Counted from the first letter of the stretch, positions 35,750-45,048 are shown. The stretch: DNA of 64,000 bases from an uncultured Acidobacteriia bacterium (GCA_903851195.1 CAINNJ010000004.1:434001-498000), one strand, 5' to 3'. Notes: a model not told the origin generated them from the letters alone. Numbers and translations are program-made.

Positions 35750-37654
35750 ATGACTCCTTACGACAATCTGGCTACGTGGTACAAGCGCGTCACCTGGTTC
35801 GGGATTTTCCTGAACGCAACCTTCATCTTTCCGCTGCTGTTTGTTCCGCAGTTCGCGCTCGATATTCTCGGGATCGATTGCCAGCCGCTGATTTTCGCCC
35901 GCACGGCCGGCTTACTGTTGTGCTGGATCAGCGTGTTCTACATCCCGGCGACGATGGATCTGAAGAAGTATCGCGTGTATGCGTGGCTCGCGATGTTTCC
36001 CTCGCGAATCGGCGGCGCGACGTTCTTTTTCGGCGCGGTCCTGTTCTTCGATAAGCCGCTCGGCTTTCTGCCCATCGCGATTATCGACGCGAGCATCCTG
36101 CTGATGCAGTTGTTCATTATGCTGAAAATCCGCGAGGTGGAGAATCCGCCCAAGGGTATTCTCGTCGCCGGGCCTTCGAAGAGTGCAAAATGGGCGAAAC
36201 GGGCCGCGGTGGCGGTCGTCCTTCTGGCGATCATTGGCGGCACCGCCTGGTACAAGCTCTTCCGCGAAGTGGATCAGACTTTTACTTCCGCCGAGGAACG
36301 TTTTAAGTACGGCTCGATCGGCACGGAAGGGCCTGAGGGCATTCCCTACTGGATCTGGCTTGCCCTGCCCCGCGTGTTTCCGGAATACCTTCCCGGTCCC
36401 GGCGGCTACAATGCACTGGGCTTCTACACGGAGCCGGGCAAAGCGATGCCCGTCGGGTTCTCGGTCAAGACGGTCGGCATCGACCGCGTGGGGATCAACT
36501 GCGCTTTGTGTCACGCGGGGAGCCTGCGGTACTCCGCCGGCGAAGCGCCCGTGCTGCTCACCGGCGCGCCGACGAACAGCGCCGACATACTCGGCTATGA
36601 GCGCTTCCTGTTCCGCTGCGCCTCCGATCCGCGCTTCAACTCCAAAACGATTCTGGCGGCCATCGCGCCGATGTACAAACTGTCTTTGCTGGACAAGGCC
36701 CTCTACAAGTACCTGCTGATTCCCGCGGTAAAGAAAGCTCTGCTGAAACAGAAGGAGGTCTTTGCGTGGACGAACAGCCGTCCGGCGTGGGGCGGCGGCC
36801 GGGTGGATCCGTTTAATCCGGTGAAGCACGGCAAGCTGGGCGTCACCGTGCTGCCGATGGACGATCCGGAATGCGCGAAGACGCCGAGTTTCTGCACCAT
36901 CGGCAACTCGGACATGATGCCCATCTGGAATATGCGGCCCCGCGTGGAGGGCAAAATGGTGCTCCACTGGGACGGACTGAACACGAAGCTGGTGGAAGTG
37001 GTGCGCAGTTCCGCCCTGGGGGACGGCGCCACGCCGAAGACCCTGCCTCTGGACGCCATGCAGAACATTCAGGACTACATCATGGATCTGAAGCCGCCCG
37101 CTTATCCGGCCGCGCGCTTCCCCGTGAATGCGGCCCTGGCGGCGGAAGGCAAGGCCATCTTTGAGCGCGGCGAGGAAAGCTGCGCCGGCTGCCATGCATT
37201 CGGCAAAAAATACACCGGAACCGTGATTGCGTTGTCGAAGGTGGGCACGGATCCGAACCGATCCTCCATCTGGCGGGACGATTCGGCGAAGGCTTACAAC
37301 GCCTATGCGAGCAGCTATCCCTGGGGCTTCTCCGGCTTCCGCGCCACGGACGGGTATCAGGCCGTTCCTCTGGACGCGATCTGGACGCGCGCCCCTTATC
37401 TGCACAACGGCTCCGTGCCAACGCTGCGCGATTTGCTGGAAATTCCGGAGAATCGCCCAAAAACGTTTTACAGAGCCTATAATGTCTTCGATCCGGTGAA
37501 AGTCGGTTTTGTGTCGGACGGAGAAGAAGCGAAAAGCGCGGGATATCGCTACGACACCGCCGTCCGCGGCAACGGGAATCAGGGCCACGTGTGGGGATCG
37601 GCCCTGACCGCCAAAGAAAAAGACGCGCTGGTCGAGTATATGAAGACCCTCTGA
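35750..37654 (+). CDS. RoxA-like di-haem cytochrome c fused to an N-terminal multi-helix membrane domain
   Basis: A 634-residue protein. Residues about 1-165 hold four or five membrane helices (FGIFLNATFIFPLLFVPQFA, ARTAGLLLCWISVFYIPATM, AIIDASILLMQLFIMLKI, AAVAVVLLAIIGGTAWYKLF) with no recognised family. The remainder resembles the preceding protein: NCALCHAGS, then CAGCHAF, APYLHNGSVPTLRDLLEIPE, RPKTFYRAYNVFD, GNGNQGHVWGSALTAKEKDA. It follows the previous gene by 12 bp, so it is co-transcribed. A membrane domain fused to this cytochrome is not usual for RoxA and may serve as a quinone or partner docking site (inference). Confidence 0.85.
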   Translation: MTPYDNLATWYKRVTWFGIFLNATFIFPLLFVPQFALDILGIDCQPLIFARTAGLLLCWISVFYIPATMDLKKYRVYAWLAMFPSRIGGATFFFGAVLFFDKPLGFLPIAIIDASILLMQLFIMLKIREVENPPKGILVAGPSKSAKWAKRAAVAVVLLAIIGGTAWYKLFREVDQTFTSAEERFKYGSIGTEGPEGIPYWIWLALPRVFPEYLPGPGGYNALGFYTEPGKAMPVGFSVKTVGIDRVGINCALCHAGSLRYSAGEAPVLLTGAPTNSADILGYERFLFRCASDPRFNSKTILAAIAPMYKLSLLDKALYKYLLIPAVKKALLKQKEVFAWTNSRPAWGGGRVDPFNPVKHGKLGVTVLPMDDPECAKTPSFCTIGNSDMMPIWNMRPRVEGKMVLHWDGLNTKLVEVVRSSALGDGATPKTLPLDAMQNIQDYIMDLKPPAYPAARFPVNAALAAEGKAIFERGEESCAGCHAFGKKYTGTVIALSKVGTDPNRSSIWRDDSAKAYNAYASSYPWGFSGFRATDGYQAVPLDAIWTRAPYLHNGSVPTLRDLLEIPENRPKTFYRAYNVFDPVKVGFVSDGEEAKSAGYRYDTAVRGNGNQGHVWGSALTAKEKDALVEYMKTL

Positions 37655-37664
37655 GGAGTCACGG

Positions 37665-40064
37665 ATGAGAATGATGGGACGAAAAAGTTTAATCGGAGTA
37701 CTGATCGGGGGCGCGGCTCTGGCGCTGTTGCTGGCGAGTTGCGAGAAGGGCGTGGTTTCGAGCCTCATTCAGGATGAAGCCCTGCGCGCGGGCCGCACCG
37801 CGGAGTCTCTGCAGGCCGCCGACGAGGATTACTTCCATGACATGGATCGCGCCGAACCGCTGACGACGGACGAAATCAAAGGTCGCGATAACTGGATCGT
37901 ATTTTCGGGCGGCAACGACCGGTTCTGGGATTACATGAGCCGGAACAGTTTCGGAGCGCTGGACTTCCTGAAAACGCTGTCTTCCGAACCGAGTCTCGGC
38001 TATGGCCGGCACAACCGCTGGCAGTATCTGGGTCTGGTGAACGAACCGTGCTTCGAAGAGGCGAAGGGGCCCGACCCGAACCGTTTCGGACTCTGGCTCG
38101 ACAAACGAAAGGCCGATTGTCCGGCGGATCCGTTTGAGAACGAACAGAAATATCCGGGCGTGAAGATCGGCGCGCGTGGCAAGACCGTTCCCGTGGGCTC
38201 TTCCTATGGCTACGCCACGGGTATCGTGGGGCTTCGGCTGTTTCCCAATCCGGATTTCGACGAAGCCGCCGCGAAGAAGTGGGACGCGAAAAAATACTAT
38301 ACCGATCACGATTATTACGACGACAAAAATCTGATTCGCCCGTATCGCGTCGGCATGTCGTGCGGCTTTTGTCATGTGGGCCCGAGCCCGGTGCGTCCGC
38401 CGAAAGATCCGGAGAATCCGGAGTGGGCGAATCTCGCGTCCAATCCCGGCGCGCAGTATTACTGGACCGACCGCATTTTCTACTGGCGCAAGGACGAGGG
38501 CAACTTCGTTTACCAGTTATTCCACACTTACCTGCCGGGCACGCTCGATACGTCGTTCGTTTCCAGCGATAACATCAACAATCCCCGCACCATGAACGCC
38601 GTTTACAGCGTGCTGGACCGCGCCAAGAATTCCATGCACTATAAGGAAAAGCTGGTCGGCGGGCAACTGCTGAATAAACAGTTCGGCGACTTCGACAGAA
38701 CGAAGAGTCTGGACTTCCTGTTTCAGAAGCCCGACACGGTAGCGGCCGCCCGAGTGCTGAAAGACGGCTCGGATTCGGTCGGCATTCTGGGGGCGCTCAA
38801 CCGCGTTTATCTCAATATCGGCCTGTTCAGCGAAGAATGGCTGACGCACTTCCTGCCCCTTGTCGGCGGCAAGAAAGTCACGCCGATTCTTATCGCCGAC
38901 CTGCAGAAGAACTCTTCTTACTGGAATGCCAACGTGCAGCAGACGCCGGACGTGGCGCTCTTCTTCCTCAAGACGGCCAAGCCGGATTATCTGAAAGACG
39001 CTCCGGGCGGGGCGGCAATTCTGGCCGCCGGCGCGGGGAAGGTGGGACGCGGCAAGATCGTCTTCGCGGAGAACTGCGCGCGCTGCCATTCAAGCAAACA
39101 ACCGGATCTCTGCGAGCCCGGGCAACTTTGCAAGCCGGGTCAGATGCAGGAGAATTCGGCGGCCTACTTCGACTGGATGCGGACGGAAGTGCAGAAGCCG
39201 GACTTCTTAAAAGACAATTTCCTCTCCACGGAAAAGCGCATCCCGGTTACCGAGACCGGCATTAACGCGTGCAGCCCGTCGGCCAGCAACGGCATCGGCG
39301 GCAATATCTGGGATAACTTCTCCTCGCAGACTTACAAGGAACTGCCGGCGGTTGGCGCCGTAACTGTCTACAATCCGGGCGACGCCACCACGATGACTTT
39401 CAACATGGAAGGCGGCGGACGCGGCTATACGCGGCCGGCGTCGCTCATCAGTCTGTGGTCCACCGCGCCTTTCTTACAGAACAACTCCGTCGGGAAATTT
39501 AATTCAAGCCCGTCGGTCGAGGCTCGTCTTGATTCGTTCAACGACTCCATCGGCCAGATGCTCTGGCCGGAACGCCGCCAGAGGGATGAATATCTGGGCG
39601 ACAACGTTCCCGGCAATCACCCGGTCATTCCGGGCCCGAGTCTGATTCAGCGCACCACGCAGACTTCGTACATCAAAGTCGGCACGGGATACCTTCCCGG
39701 CGCGCTGAAGGATCTTCTGGGACTGTTCGAGAAGGACGTGATCAGTATCGGCCCGATTCCGAAAGGCACGCCGGTCGGGCTGCTTGCCAACCTCAACCTG
39801 ACGCCGTCGGCGGAAGAAACTCCGCTGCAGACGCTGGAGCGGCAGAAACAACTGCTGATTCTGATTAAGAAGATGGTTGTGGAACTGAAGAAGGTCAAAG
39901 GCAAGAGCGACGATGAGATTCGCGCGGCCTTCCGGCCTCTGGTTCCGGAGCTGATGAAGATGAGTAAGTGCCCCGACTACATCGTCAACAAGGGCCATTA
40001 CTTCGGCACGAACCTGGCGGACGCGGACAAACTCGCGCTGATCGAATTCCTGAAGACCTTCTGA
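37665..40064 (+). CDS. Cytochrome c lipoprotein, third cytochrome of the cluster
   Basis: A 799-residue lipoprotein (lipobox LALLLASC at about residue 26). GAGGAGTCACGG precedes ATG 37665. Two haem sites are seen: SCGFCHVGPSPVRPPKDPEN and ENCARCHSSKQPD, about 235 residues apart. Between and after them are long unassigned segments, including NSVGKFNSSPSVEARLDSF, which parallels the APYLHNGSV segment of RoxA-like proteins (SLWSTAPFLQNNSVGKFN). It is larger and more divergent than the other two cytochromes. The stop overlaps the GMC start (TGATG). Likely sits on the outer face of the inner membrane or on the outer membrane. Confidence 0.8.
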   Translation: MRMMGRKSLIGVLIGGAALALLLASCEKGVVSSLIQDEALRAGRTAESLQAADEDYFHDMDRAEPLTTDEIKGRDNWIVFSGGNDRFWDYMSRNSFGALDFLKTLSSEPSLGYGRHNRWQYLGLVNEPCFEEAKGPDPNRFGLWLDKRKADCPADPFENEQKYPGVKIGARGKTVPVGSSYGYATGIVGLRLFPNPDFDEAAAKKWDAKKYYTDHDYYDDKNLIRPYRVGMSCGFCHVGPSPVRPPKDPENPEWANLASNPGAQYYWTDRIFYWRKDEGNFVYQLFHTYLPGTLDTSFVSSDNINNPRTMNAVYSVLDRAKNSMHYKEKLVGGQLLNKQFGDFDRTKSLDFLFQKPDTVAAARVLKDGSDSVGILGALNRVYLNIGLFSEEWLTHFLPLVGGKKVTPILIADLQKNSSYWNANVQQTPDVALFFLKTAKPDYLKDAPGGAAILAAGAGKVGRGKIVFAENCARCHSSKQPDLCEPGQLCKPGQMQENSAAYFDWMRTEVQKPDFLKDNFLSTEKRIPVTETGINACSPSASNGIGGNIWDNFSSQTYKELPAVGAVTVYNPGDATTMTFNMEGGGRGYTRPASLISLWSTAPFLQNNSVGKFNSSPSVEARLDSFNDSIGQMLWPERRQRDEYLGDNVPGNHPVIPGPSLIQRTTQTSYIKVGTGYLPGALKDLLGLFEKDVISIGPIPKGTPVGLLANLNLTPSAEETPLQTLERQKQLLILIKKMVVELKKVKGKSDDEIRAAFRPLVPELMKMSKCPDYIVNKGHYFGTNLADADKLALIEFLKTF

Positions 40065-41935
40065 TGGGCGGGAATTCCGGCGAAGAGTTCGAATACATCG
40101 TAGTGGGTTCGGGCGCGGGGGGCGGCGTTGTCGCCTCCCGCCTCGCGCTTGCGGGGCACACCGTGCTGGTCCTTGAGGCCGGTTCGGACGCGCTCGCGGA
40201 AGACCCGGAGAAGCCCGGCCTTCCGGAGCATTATCAGGTCCCCTGTTTCCACGCGCTCTCCACGGAGAACGAAGAACTGCGGTGGGATTACTTCGTCCGC
40301 CACTATGGCGACGACGAACGGCAGAAGCGGGATCCCAAATATGTCGAAGAGTATGGAGGCGAGCGGGTGGACGGCGTGCTTTATCCGCGCGCCGGAACGC
40401 TGGGGGGCTGCACGGCGCACAACGCCATGATCACCGTGTGCCCCCATGAGGCCGACTGGGACGACCTGGCCGCGCTCACCGGCGATCCGACCTGGCGCGC
40501 GGATAACATGCGCCAGTATTTCGAGCGGCTGGAAGACTGCAACTATCGCACGCCCTACCGGTGGCTTTATAAACTGCTGGGCTGGAATCCTTCGCGACAC
40601 GGCTTTGCCGGCTGGCTCAGCACGGAGAAGGCTCTGCCGCTCGAAGCTTTGGGCGACAAGGCGCTGGTGAAGACCATCAAACTGTCCGCGCTGAATGCGC
40701 TGAGCCGGCTCGGACTGCCCGTCCGGACGTGGGTCGACGCGCTGCGGTCTCAACTCGATCCGAACGACTGGCGCATGGTGCGCGACGTTCCGCTGGGCGT
40801 CTGCTCGGTGCCGCTGGCGACGAGAGGACATGCGCGGAACGGGACGCGCGAGTTCCTGCTGGAAGTGCAGAAGAAGTTCCCGGAGCGGCTGCGGATCGAA
40901 CTGGACGCGCTGGCCACGAAAGTATTGTTCGAAGATGGCCGGGCAGTGGGTGTGGAGTATCTGAAAGGCCGCCGTCTGTTCCGCGCGCATGCCACGCCGA
41001 GTCCCGAGCCCGGCGAGCGGCGCAGCGCCCGAGCCTCGGAAGAGGTGATCCTCTGTGGCGGCGCGTTCAATACGCCGCAGTTGCTGATGCTGTCGGGCAT
41101 CGGTCCGGCGGAAGAACTGGCGCGCCACGGAATCGCCGTGCGGGTGGATCTTCCCGGCGTCGGCAGCAATCTGCAGGACCGGTATGAAGTCGGCATGGTG
41201 AACCGCATGAAGACGGACTGGAGCGTGCTGAAAGGCGCGGCGTTCGACCGGAACGATCCGATTTACGCCGAGTGGAAGCAGTGCAGGACCGGCGTTTACA
41301 CCACCAATGGCGCGGTGATGTCGATTATCAAGAAGTCCACGGACGACAAACCGTTGCCGGATTTGTTCGTGTTCGCCCTGATGGGTAAGTTTCAGGGCTA
41401 TTTTCCGGGTTATTCAAAACTTTTCCCGGAACACCTGAACTATCTGACCTGGGCTGTGCTCAAGGCGCATACGAATAACACGGCGGGCACGGTCCGTCTG
41501 CGCTCGGCGGATCCGCGGGACGTTCCGCTGGTCAACTTTCATTATTTCGACGAAGGCAACGATACGTCGAAACAGGATCTGGAAGCCGTGGTGGACGGCA
41601 TTAATTTCTGCCGCATGCTGAGCCGGGGCCTCGACGGGCTGATCGGCGAGGAGGAGATGCCGGGCAAGGAACTGGAAAGCCGGGAGGATCTCCGCCAGTT
41701 CGTGAAAGACCATGCCTGGGGCCACCACGCTTCCTGCACCTGCCCGATCGGCGATCCGGAAAAGGGCGGCGTGCTGAACGGGAATTTCGAGGTGCACGGC
41801 GTGAAAGGATTGCGGGTGGTGGACGCGTCCATTTTCCCGAAAATACCGGGCTTTTTCATCGCGGCGTCGATTTATATGGCCGCGGAGAAGGCGACCGACG
41901 TGATCGCCGCGGCGAAAGCAAAGCGGCCGCGCTGA
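40064..41935 (+). CDS. GMC family flavin oxidoreductase
   Basis: A 623-residue FAD enzyme from ATG 40064 (TGATG overlap). FAD loop EYIVVGSGAGGGVVASRLAL, GMC signature region PRAGTLGGCTAHNAMITVCP, second signature GGAFNTPQLLMLSGIGP, and C-terminal AWGHHASCTCPIGDP and FPKIPGFFIAASIYMAAEKA. The catalytic His is in the HHASC segment. The GFF-type end is shared with cholesterol-oxidase-like and glucose/fructose-dehydrogenase-like members. It has no signal peptide. Direct overlap with the cytochrome lipoprotein implies electron transfer from an alcohol oxidised by this enzyme to the cytochromes (inference). Confidence 0.92.
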   Translation: MGGNSGEEFEYIVVGSGAGGGVVASRLALAGHTVLVLEAGSDALAEDPEKPGLPEHYQVPCFHALSTENEELRWDYFVRHYGDDERQKRDPKYVEEYGGERVDGVLYPRAGTLGGCTAHNAMITVCPHEADWDDLAALTGDPTWRADNMRQYFERLEDCNYRTPYRWLYKLLGWNPSRHGFAGWLSTEKALPLEALGDKALVKTIKLSALNALSRLGLPVRTWVDALRSQLDPNDWRMVRDVPLGVCSVPLATRGHARNGTREFLLEVQKKFPERLRIELDALATKVLFEDGRAVGVEYLKGRRLFRAHATPSPEPGERRSARASEEVILCGGAFNTPQLLMLSGIGPAEELARHGIAVRVDLPGVGSNLQDRYEVGMVNRMKTDWSVLKGAAFDRNDPIYAEWKQCRTGVYTTNGAVMSIIKKSTDDKPLPDLFVFALMGKFQGYFPGYSKLFPEHLNYLTWAVLKAHTNNTAGTVRLRSADPRDVPLVNFHYFDEGNDTSKQDLEAVVDGINFCRMLSRGLDGLIGEEEMPGKELESREDLRQFVKDHAWGHHASCTCPIGDPEKGGVLNGNFEVHGVKGLRVVDASIFPKIPGFFIAASIYMAAEKATDVIAAAKAKRPR

Positions 41936-41996
41936 TCGCCTTATTTGGCGGCCCGCATTGACAGTCCGAGTAATTCAGTCATAACATGGTCGCACC

Positions 41997-42461
41997 ATGG
42001 ACCTTTCCCCCGACGTTTACCAGATTGCCCGCGAAATACTCTACCGCGACGGAATCCGGAGCCACTTCCAGCTCGAAATGGATTTCCCGATGGAGGACTA
42101 CTGGGCCATCATCACCAACTGGGAAAACATCACGTGGGTGATGGACGCCATTAAACAGGAGCAGCTCGGCGAACAGATCCGGCGCCTGTCCTTCTCCACG
42201 GGCACCACGCTGCGCGAGCGGCTGATGTCCACGGACGCAGCTACCCACGTGCTGGTCTACGCGGTGCTGGAATCGCCCATGCCGGCCAAGATGTACGAAG
42301 GCACCGTCACCATCAAAGAGACCGCGCCGGGCAAGACGTTCCTTACTTATGACGCGGTTTATATTCCGAAGGACGGCGTCGATCCCGCCAAACTGAAGGC
42401 CAGCGTCGACCTGAACTTCACGCACCGCGTTGCCTGGACAGTGGCAACGTTCAAGAAATAG
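41997..42461 (+). CDS. Hypothetical SRPBCC-like protein
   Basis: A 154-residue soluble protein without signal peptide. The sequence [20 protein letters not shown], followed by [10 protein letters not shown] and a run of strands ([46 protein letters not shown]) to a C-terminal helix, has the layout of START/SRPBCC domains that bind hydrophobic ligands. The call rests on fold pattern only. It follows the GMC gene by 61 bp and precedes the SDR gene by 25 bp, so it is likely part of the same unit and could present a hydrophobic substrate. Confidence 0.55.
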   Translation: MDLSPDVYQIAREILYRDGIRSHFQLEMDFPMEDYWAIITNWENITWVMDAIKQEQLGEQIRRLSFSTGTTLRERLMSTDAATHVLVYAVLESPMPAKMYEGTVTIKETAPGKTFLTYDAVYIPKDGVDPAKLKASVDLNFTHRVAWTVATFKK

Positions 42462-42486
42462 CCCTCATCCGTTCGACTGGACCACG

Positions 42487-43251
42487 ATGACCAACACGAA
42501 AAAAGTTGCACTCGTCACGGGCGCCGGCAGCGGCATCGGCCGGGCTACCAGCCTGGCACTGCATGCCGCCGGCTATTCCGTTGTCCTTGCGGGACGGCGC
42601 GCGGAAGAACTCGAGAAGACCGCGGCGGCTGCCGGTGAGAGTGACGGCGCCGCTCAGATGCTTCCCTTCCCTGTCGATATCGGCAACCCGGATCAGGTCA
42701 AAGCTCTTTTCGCCAAGACCGAAGAGACGTTCGGACGGCTCGACCTTCTGTTCAACAATGCCGGCATGGGCGCGCCCGCCATTCCGATGGAAGAACTGTC
42801 GTATGAGCAGTGGAGCGCCGTGGTCGCGGTCAACCTGACCGGCGCGTTTCTGTGCGCCCAGCAGGCGATCCGGATGATGAAAGCGCAGTCGCCGAGGGGC
42901 GGCCGGATCATCAACAACGGCTCGATTTCCGCGCATACACCGCGTCCGCACTCCGCGCCCTACACAGCTACGAAGCACGCTATTACGGGACTCACGAAAT
43001 CCATCTCGCTCGACTGCCGGCAGTTCGATATCTGCTGCGGCCAGATCGATATCGGGAACGCGGCCACGGAAATGACCCAGCGCATGACGGCGGGAGTCCT
43101 GCAGGCCAACGGTGTGCTCGCGCCGGAACCGCGCATGGACGTGCAGAACGTGGCGGACGCGGTGCTCTATATGGCCGGGCTGCCGCTCAGTTCGAACGTA
43201 TTGTTTATGACCGTCATGGCGAATACGATGCCGTTTGTGGGCCGCGGTTAA
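42487..43251 (+). CDS. SDR family NAD(P)-dependent oxidoreductase
   Basis: A 254-residue short-chain dehydrogenase. Cofactor loop [20 protein letters not shown], then [14 protein letters not shown], the catalytic [20 protein letters not shown] followed by KHA (Ser and YxxxK) and helix FG. ATG 42487 is used because the family start is a few residues before the first strand. It follows the SRPBCC-like gene in the same direction, so it may oxidise or reduce an intermediate made by the GMC or OYE enzyme. Its 3' end borders a tandem-repeat block. Confidence 0.92.
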   Translation: MTNTKKVALVTGAGSGIGRATSLALHAAGYSVVLAGRRAEELEKTAAAAGESDGAAQMLPFPVDIGNPDQVKALFAKTEETFGRLDLLFNNAGMGAPAIPMEELSYEQWSAVVAVNLTGAFLCAQQAIRMMKAQSPRGGRIINNGSISAHTPRPHSAPYTATKHAITGLTKSISLDCRQFDICCGQIDIGNAATEMTQRMTAGVLQANGVLAPEPRMDVQNVADAVLYMAGLPLSSNVLFMTVMANTMPFVGRG

Positions 43252-43253
43252 TA

Positions 43254-43373
43254 CCGCGAGTTCAGGCAGAGAGCGGCTTGCCCGCGAGTTCAGGCAGAGA
43301 GCGGCTAATCCCGCGAGTTCAGACGGAGATCGGCTTGCCCGCGAGTTCAGGCAGAGAGCGGCTTGCCCGCGAG
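43254..43373. repeat. 28-bp tandem repeat array of four units spanning the end of the Kdo-hydroxylase gene
   Basis: Copies of CCGCGAGTTCAGGCAGAGAG plus CGGCTTG begin at 43254, 43282, 43311 and 43339, with a partial fifth at 43367. Period is 28 bp (29 once). One unit differs by several bases (GACGGAGATCGG). Each unit carries the reverse complement of the end of the minus-strand gene (G-K-P-L-S-A then TGA), so the gene's last codons have been multiplied. There are no spacers, so this is not a CRISPR. Confidence 0.9.
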
Positions 43374-44231
43374 GCGCTCCAGAATCGACGAGGGCGCCAG
43401 CTGAGGATTCGCGAGACTCGCGCGCGAGACAATCACGGTCTGTTCCAGCGCCAGCCGGCCGCCGAGCACGGCGTGCGGCACCATGTCGGTAAAGACCAGC
43501 CAGGTGGATCCGGGGGGCAGATCGAAACGGTACTTCGGACAGTCCCGCTGCCATTCCTCCCGGTGCTTCAGCCAGTCGTGAAAGTGCAGCATGAAGGCAT
43601 CGTACGGAGACCGGTCGACAAGCGGCAGCCCGGCGCGGCGAAGAGTGCGCACCGCGGTCCTGCGGAGCTTATGCAAGCCGGATTCCGCCGTTTCCGCAAA
43701 CCTCGCCAACCCGGCATTGGCCGCCTCCTTCGGGCCGAGGAGCGCGAACGGATCGGACACCAGCCACTCGCGCGGCTGCTCCGGATTCACGTTGGTAAAG
43801 CAGCGCAGAATCAGGTCGCCAAAAACGGGTCTGCTGGGGAAGGCATCGACATGAAGCAAGTCGTTGCGTTTGGTCAGCGGCAGGTCGCGCCCGCGCTCTT
43901 CGATGGACCGGAAGCTGGCGTAGTCAATCTTCCAGTTTGCGGCGTAAGCGGGCAAAATATCCGCCATAAAGCGAAGCGCAAGCCGGGAGTATTCCCGCAT
44001 ACCATTCCGGACGGCTTCGGTTTCCGCGCTGTCCACCAGCCCGGTCACGCGATCCACATTTGGTTTGTACGCGATATTTTTGTGAATGCTGCGCGCGTCC
44101 TGGGAAGCGCCCATCAGTGCACCGCGAACGCTCGCGGGGATTTCGAAGCCCCCCTCCGGAAAGAAAAGAATATCTCCTTTTTCCAGAACTGCTCTGAAAT
44201 CGGACGTCGTCGTTGCGTTGATCAGGCCCAA
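43347..44231 (-). CDS. Kdo hydroxylase family protein
   Basis: A 294-residue protein. The central block RNDLLHVDAFPSRPVFGDLI, followed by FTNVNPEQPREWLVSD and the late WLVFTDMVPHAVLGGRLALE, matches the family of iron/2-oxoglutarate-type Kdo hydroxylases (PF11004 as I recall). H-x-D and the distal His (VPHAVL) are the metal ligands expected. It would modify lipid A/Kdo core sugars at the cytoplasmic side. The start is TTG 44231: no ATG exists upstream before the stop at 44282-44280, and the first residues resemble a normal N-terminus. The last codons sit in a tandem repeat. Confidence 0.82.
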   Translation of the reverse strand: MGLINATTTSDFRAVLEKGDILFFPEGGFEIPASVRGALMGASQDARSIHKNIAYKPNVDRVTGLVDSAETEAVRNGMREYSRLALRFMADILPAYAANWKIDYASFRSIEERGRDLPLTKRNDLLHVDAFPSRPVFGDLILRCFTNVNPEQPREWLVSDPFALLGPKEAANAGLARFAETAESGLHKLRRTAVRTLRRAGLPLVDRSPYDAFMLHFHDWLKHREEWQRDCPKYRFDLPPGSTWLVFTDMVPHAVLGGRLALEQTVIVSRASLANPQLAPSSILERLAGKPLSA

Positions 44232-44301
44232 ATTATTATTGTATCGCTCGCGGCAAAAATAAAATGAAACAGTGTTGTTCTATAGTGGAACATTGTCTTA
44301 G

Positions 44302-45021
44302 ATGCTAGAGGCCTACGCTCTCACGGACCCCGGTAAGGTTCGCACATCCAATCAGGACTCATTCCGGATCGTCCCGGAACTGGGTTTGTTTCTGCTGGCC
44401 GACGGTATGGGTGGAGCCCGGGGGGGCGAACGGGCCTCGCAACTCGCCGTGGAATGCGTGGCCGACGTGCTCGCGCGCTCTCCCCACCGCGATGCCGCAG
44501 CCCTGCTGGGCGCTGTGGAAGACGCCAATCTCAAGGTGCTTGGCGAGGCCATGCGGGATCCGCGCCTCGAAGGCATGGGGACCACCCTGGTGGCGGCGCT
44601 CGAAACCGGCGAGAACGACATTGCGATCGCCAGCGTGGGCGACAGCCGGGCCTACATTCACAACGGCGCGATGCTGCGCGCCATCACGGAAGACCAGACG
44701 TGGGTGCAGGAAGTCGGGAAGCCGCTGGGACTCGATCCGGAAAGCCTGAAAACGCATCCCATGCGACACGTGTTGACGATGGCGGTCGGCGTGGGGCCTA
44801 CGGTTCGGATCCGGTATTACGCCATGGAACTGGGGCCGGGCGATCTGATGATGCTGTCGAGCGACGGTTTGCATGGCGTCGTTTCGCCGGAGGAAATCAT
44901 CCGGATTCTGAGCGCCGGGAGTACGTCGCTTTGCGACAAGTGCGGCGAACTGATCGAGGCGGCTCACAAAGAAGGCAGCCCCGACAATGTCACGGTGATT
45001 CTGATCCGGACCGTCGTCTGA
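44302..45021 (+). CDS. PP2C family serine/threonine phosphatase
   Basis: A 239-residue phosphatase with all metal motifs: TDPGKVRTSNQDSF, FLLADGMGGARGGERAS, GMGTTLVAALETG, ASVGDSRAYIHNG, HVLTMAVGVGP, LSSDGLHGVVSPEE, SPDNVTVILI. No sensor domain is attached. Acts on phospho-Ser/Thr in the cytoplasm. No cognate kinase lies nearby. Divergent from the Kdo hydroxylase across a 70-bp AT-rich gap that contains the inverted repeat TGTTC/GAACA (44276-44292), a possible operator. Its last codons are tandemly duplicated. Confidence 0.93.
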   Translation: MLEAYALTDPGKVRTSNQDSFRIVPELGLFLLADGMGGARGGERASQLAVECVADVLARSPHRDAAALLGAVEDANLKVLGEAMRDPRLEGMGTTLVAALETGENDIAIASVGDSRAYIHNGAMLRAITEDQTWVQEVGKPLGLDPESLKTHPMRHVLTMAVGVGPTVRIRYYAMELGPGDLMMLSSDGLHGVVSPEEIIRILSAGSTSLCDKCGELIEAAHKEGSPDNVTVILIRTVV

Positions 45022-45035
45022 TCCGGACCGTCGTC
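45002..45035. repeat. 17-bp perfect tandem duplication over the PP2C stop
   Basis: TGATCCGGACCGTCGTC occurs at 45002-45018 and again at 45019-45035. The first copy encodes the end of PP2C (L-I-R-T-V-V) and the TGA stop is the first codon of the second copy, so the second is untranslated. A further TGA follows at 45036. Confidence 0.92.
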
Positions 45036-45048
45036 TGAAGTTTTCGGT

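Noticed and set aside
39968-40063. Upstream extension of the GMC oxidoreductase
   Set aside because: The extra residues are antisense-like, Arg-rich sequence from the cytochrome gene; ATG 40064 places the FAD loop near the normal N-terminal position.
43254-43373. A regular 28-bp direct repeat that could be taken for a CRISPR array
   Set aside because: The units abut with no spacers, vary internally and encode the end of the neighbouring gene.
44276-44292. TGTTC/GAACA inverted repeat between the Kdo hydroxylase and PP2C genes as a defined operator
   Set aside because: Only 5 bp per arm; could occur by chance, so it is mentioned in the PP2C entry but not called.
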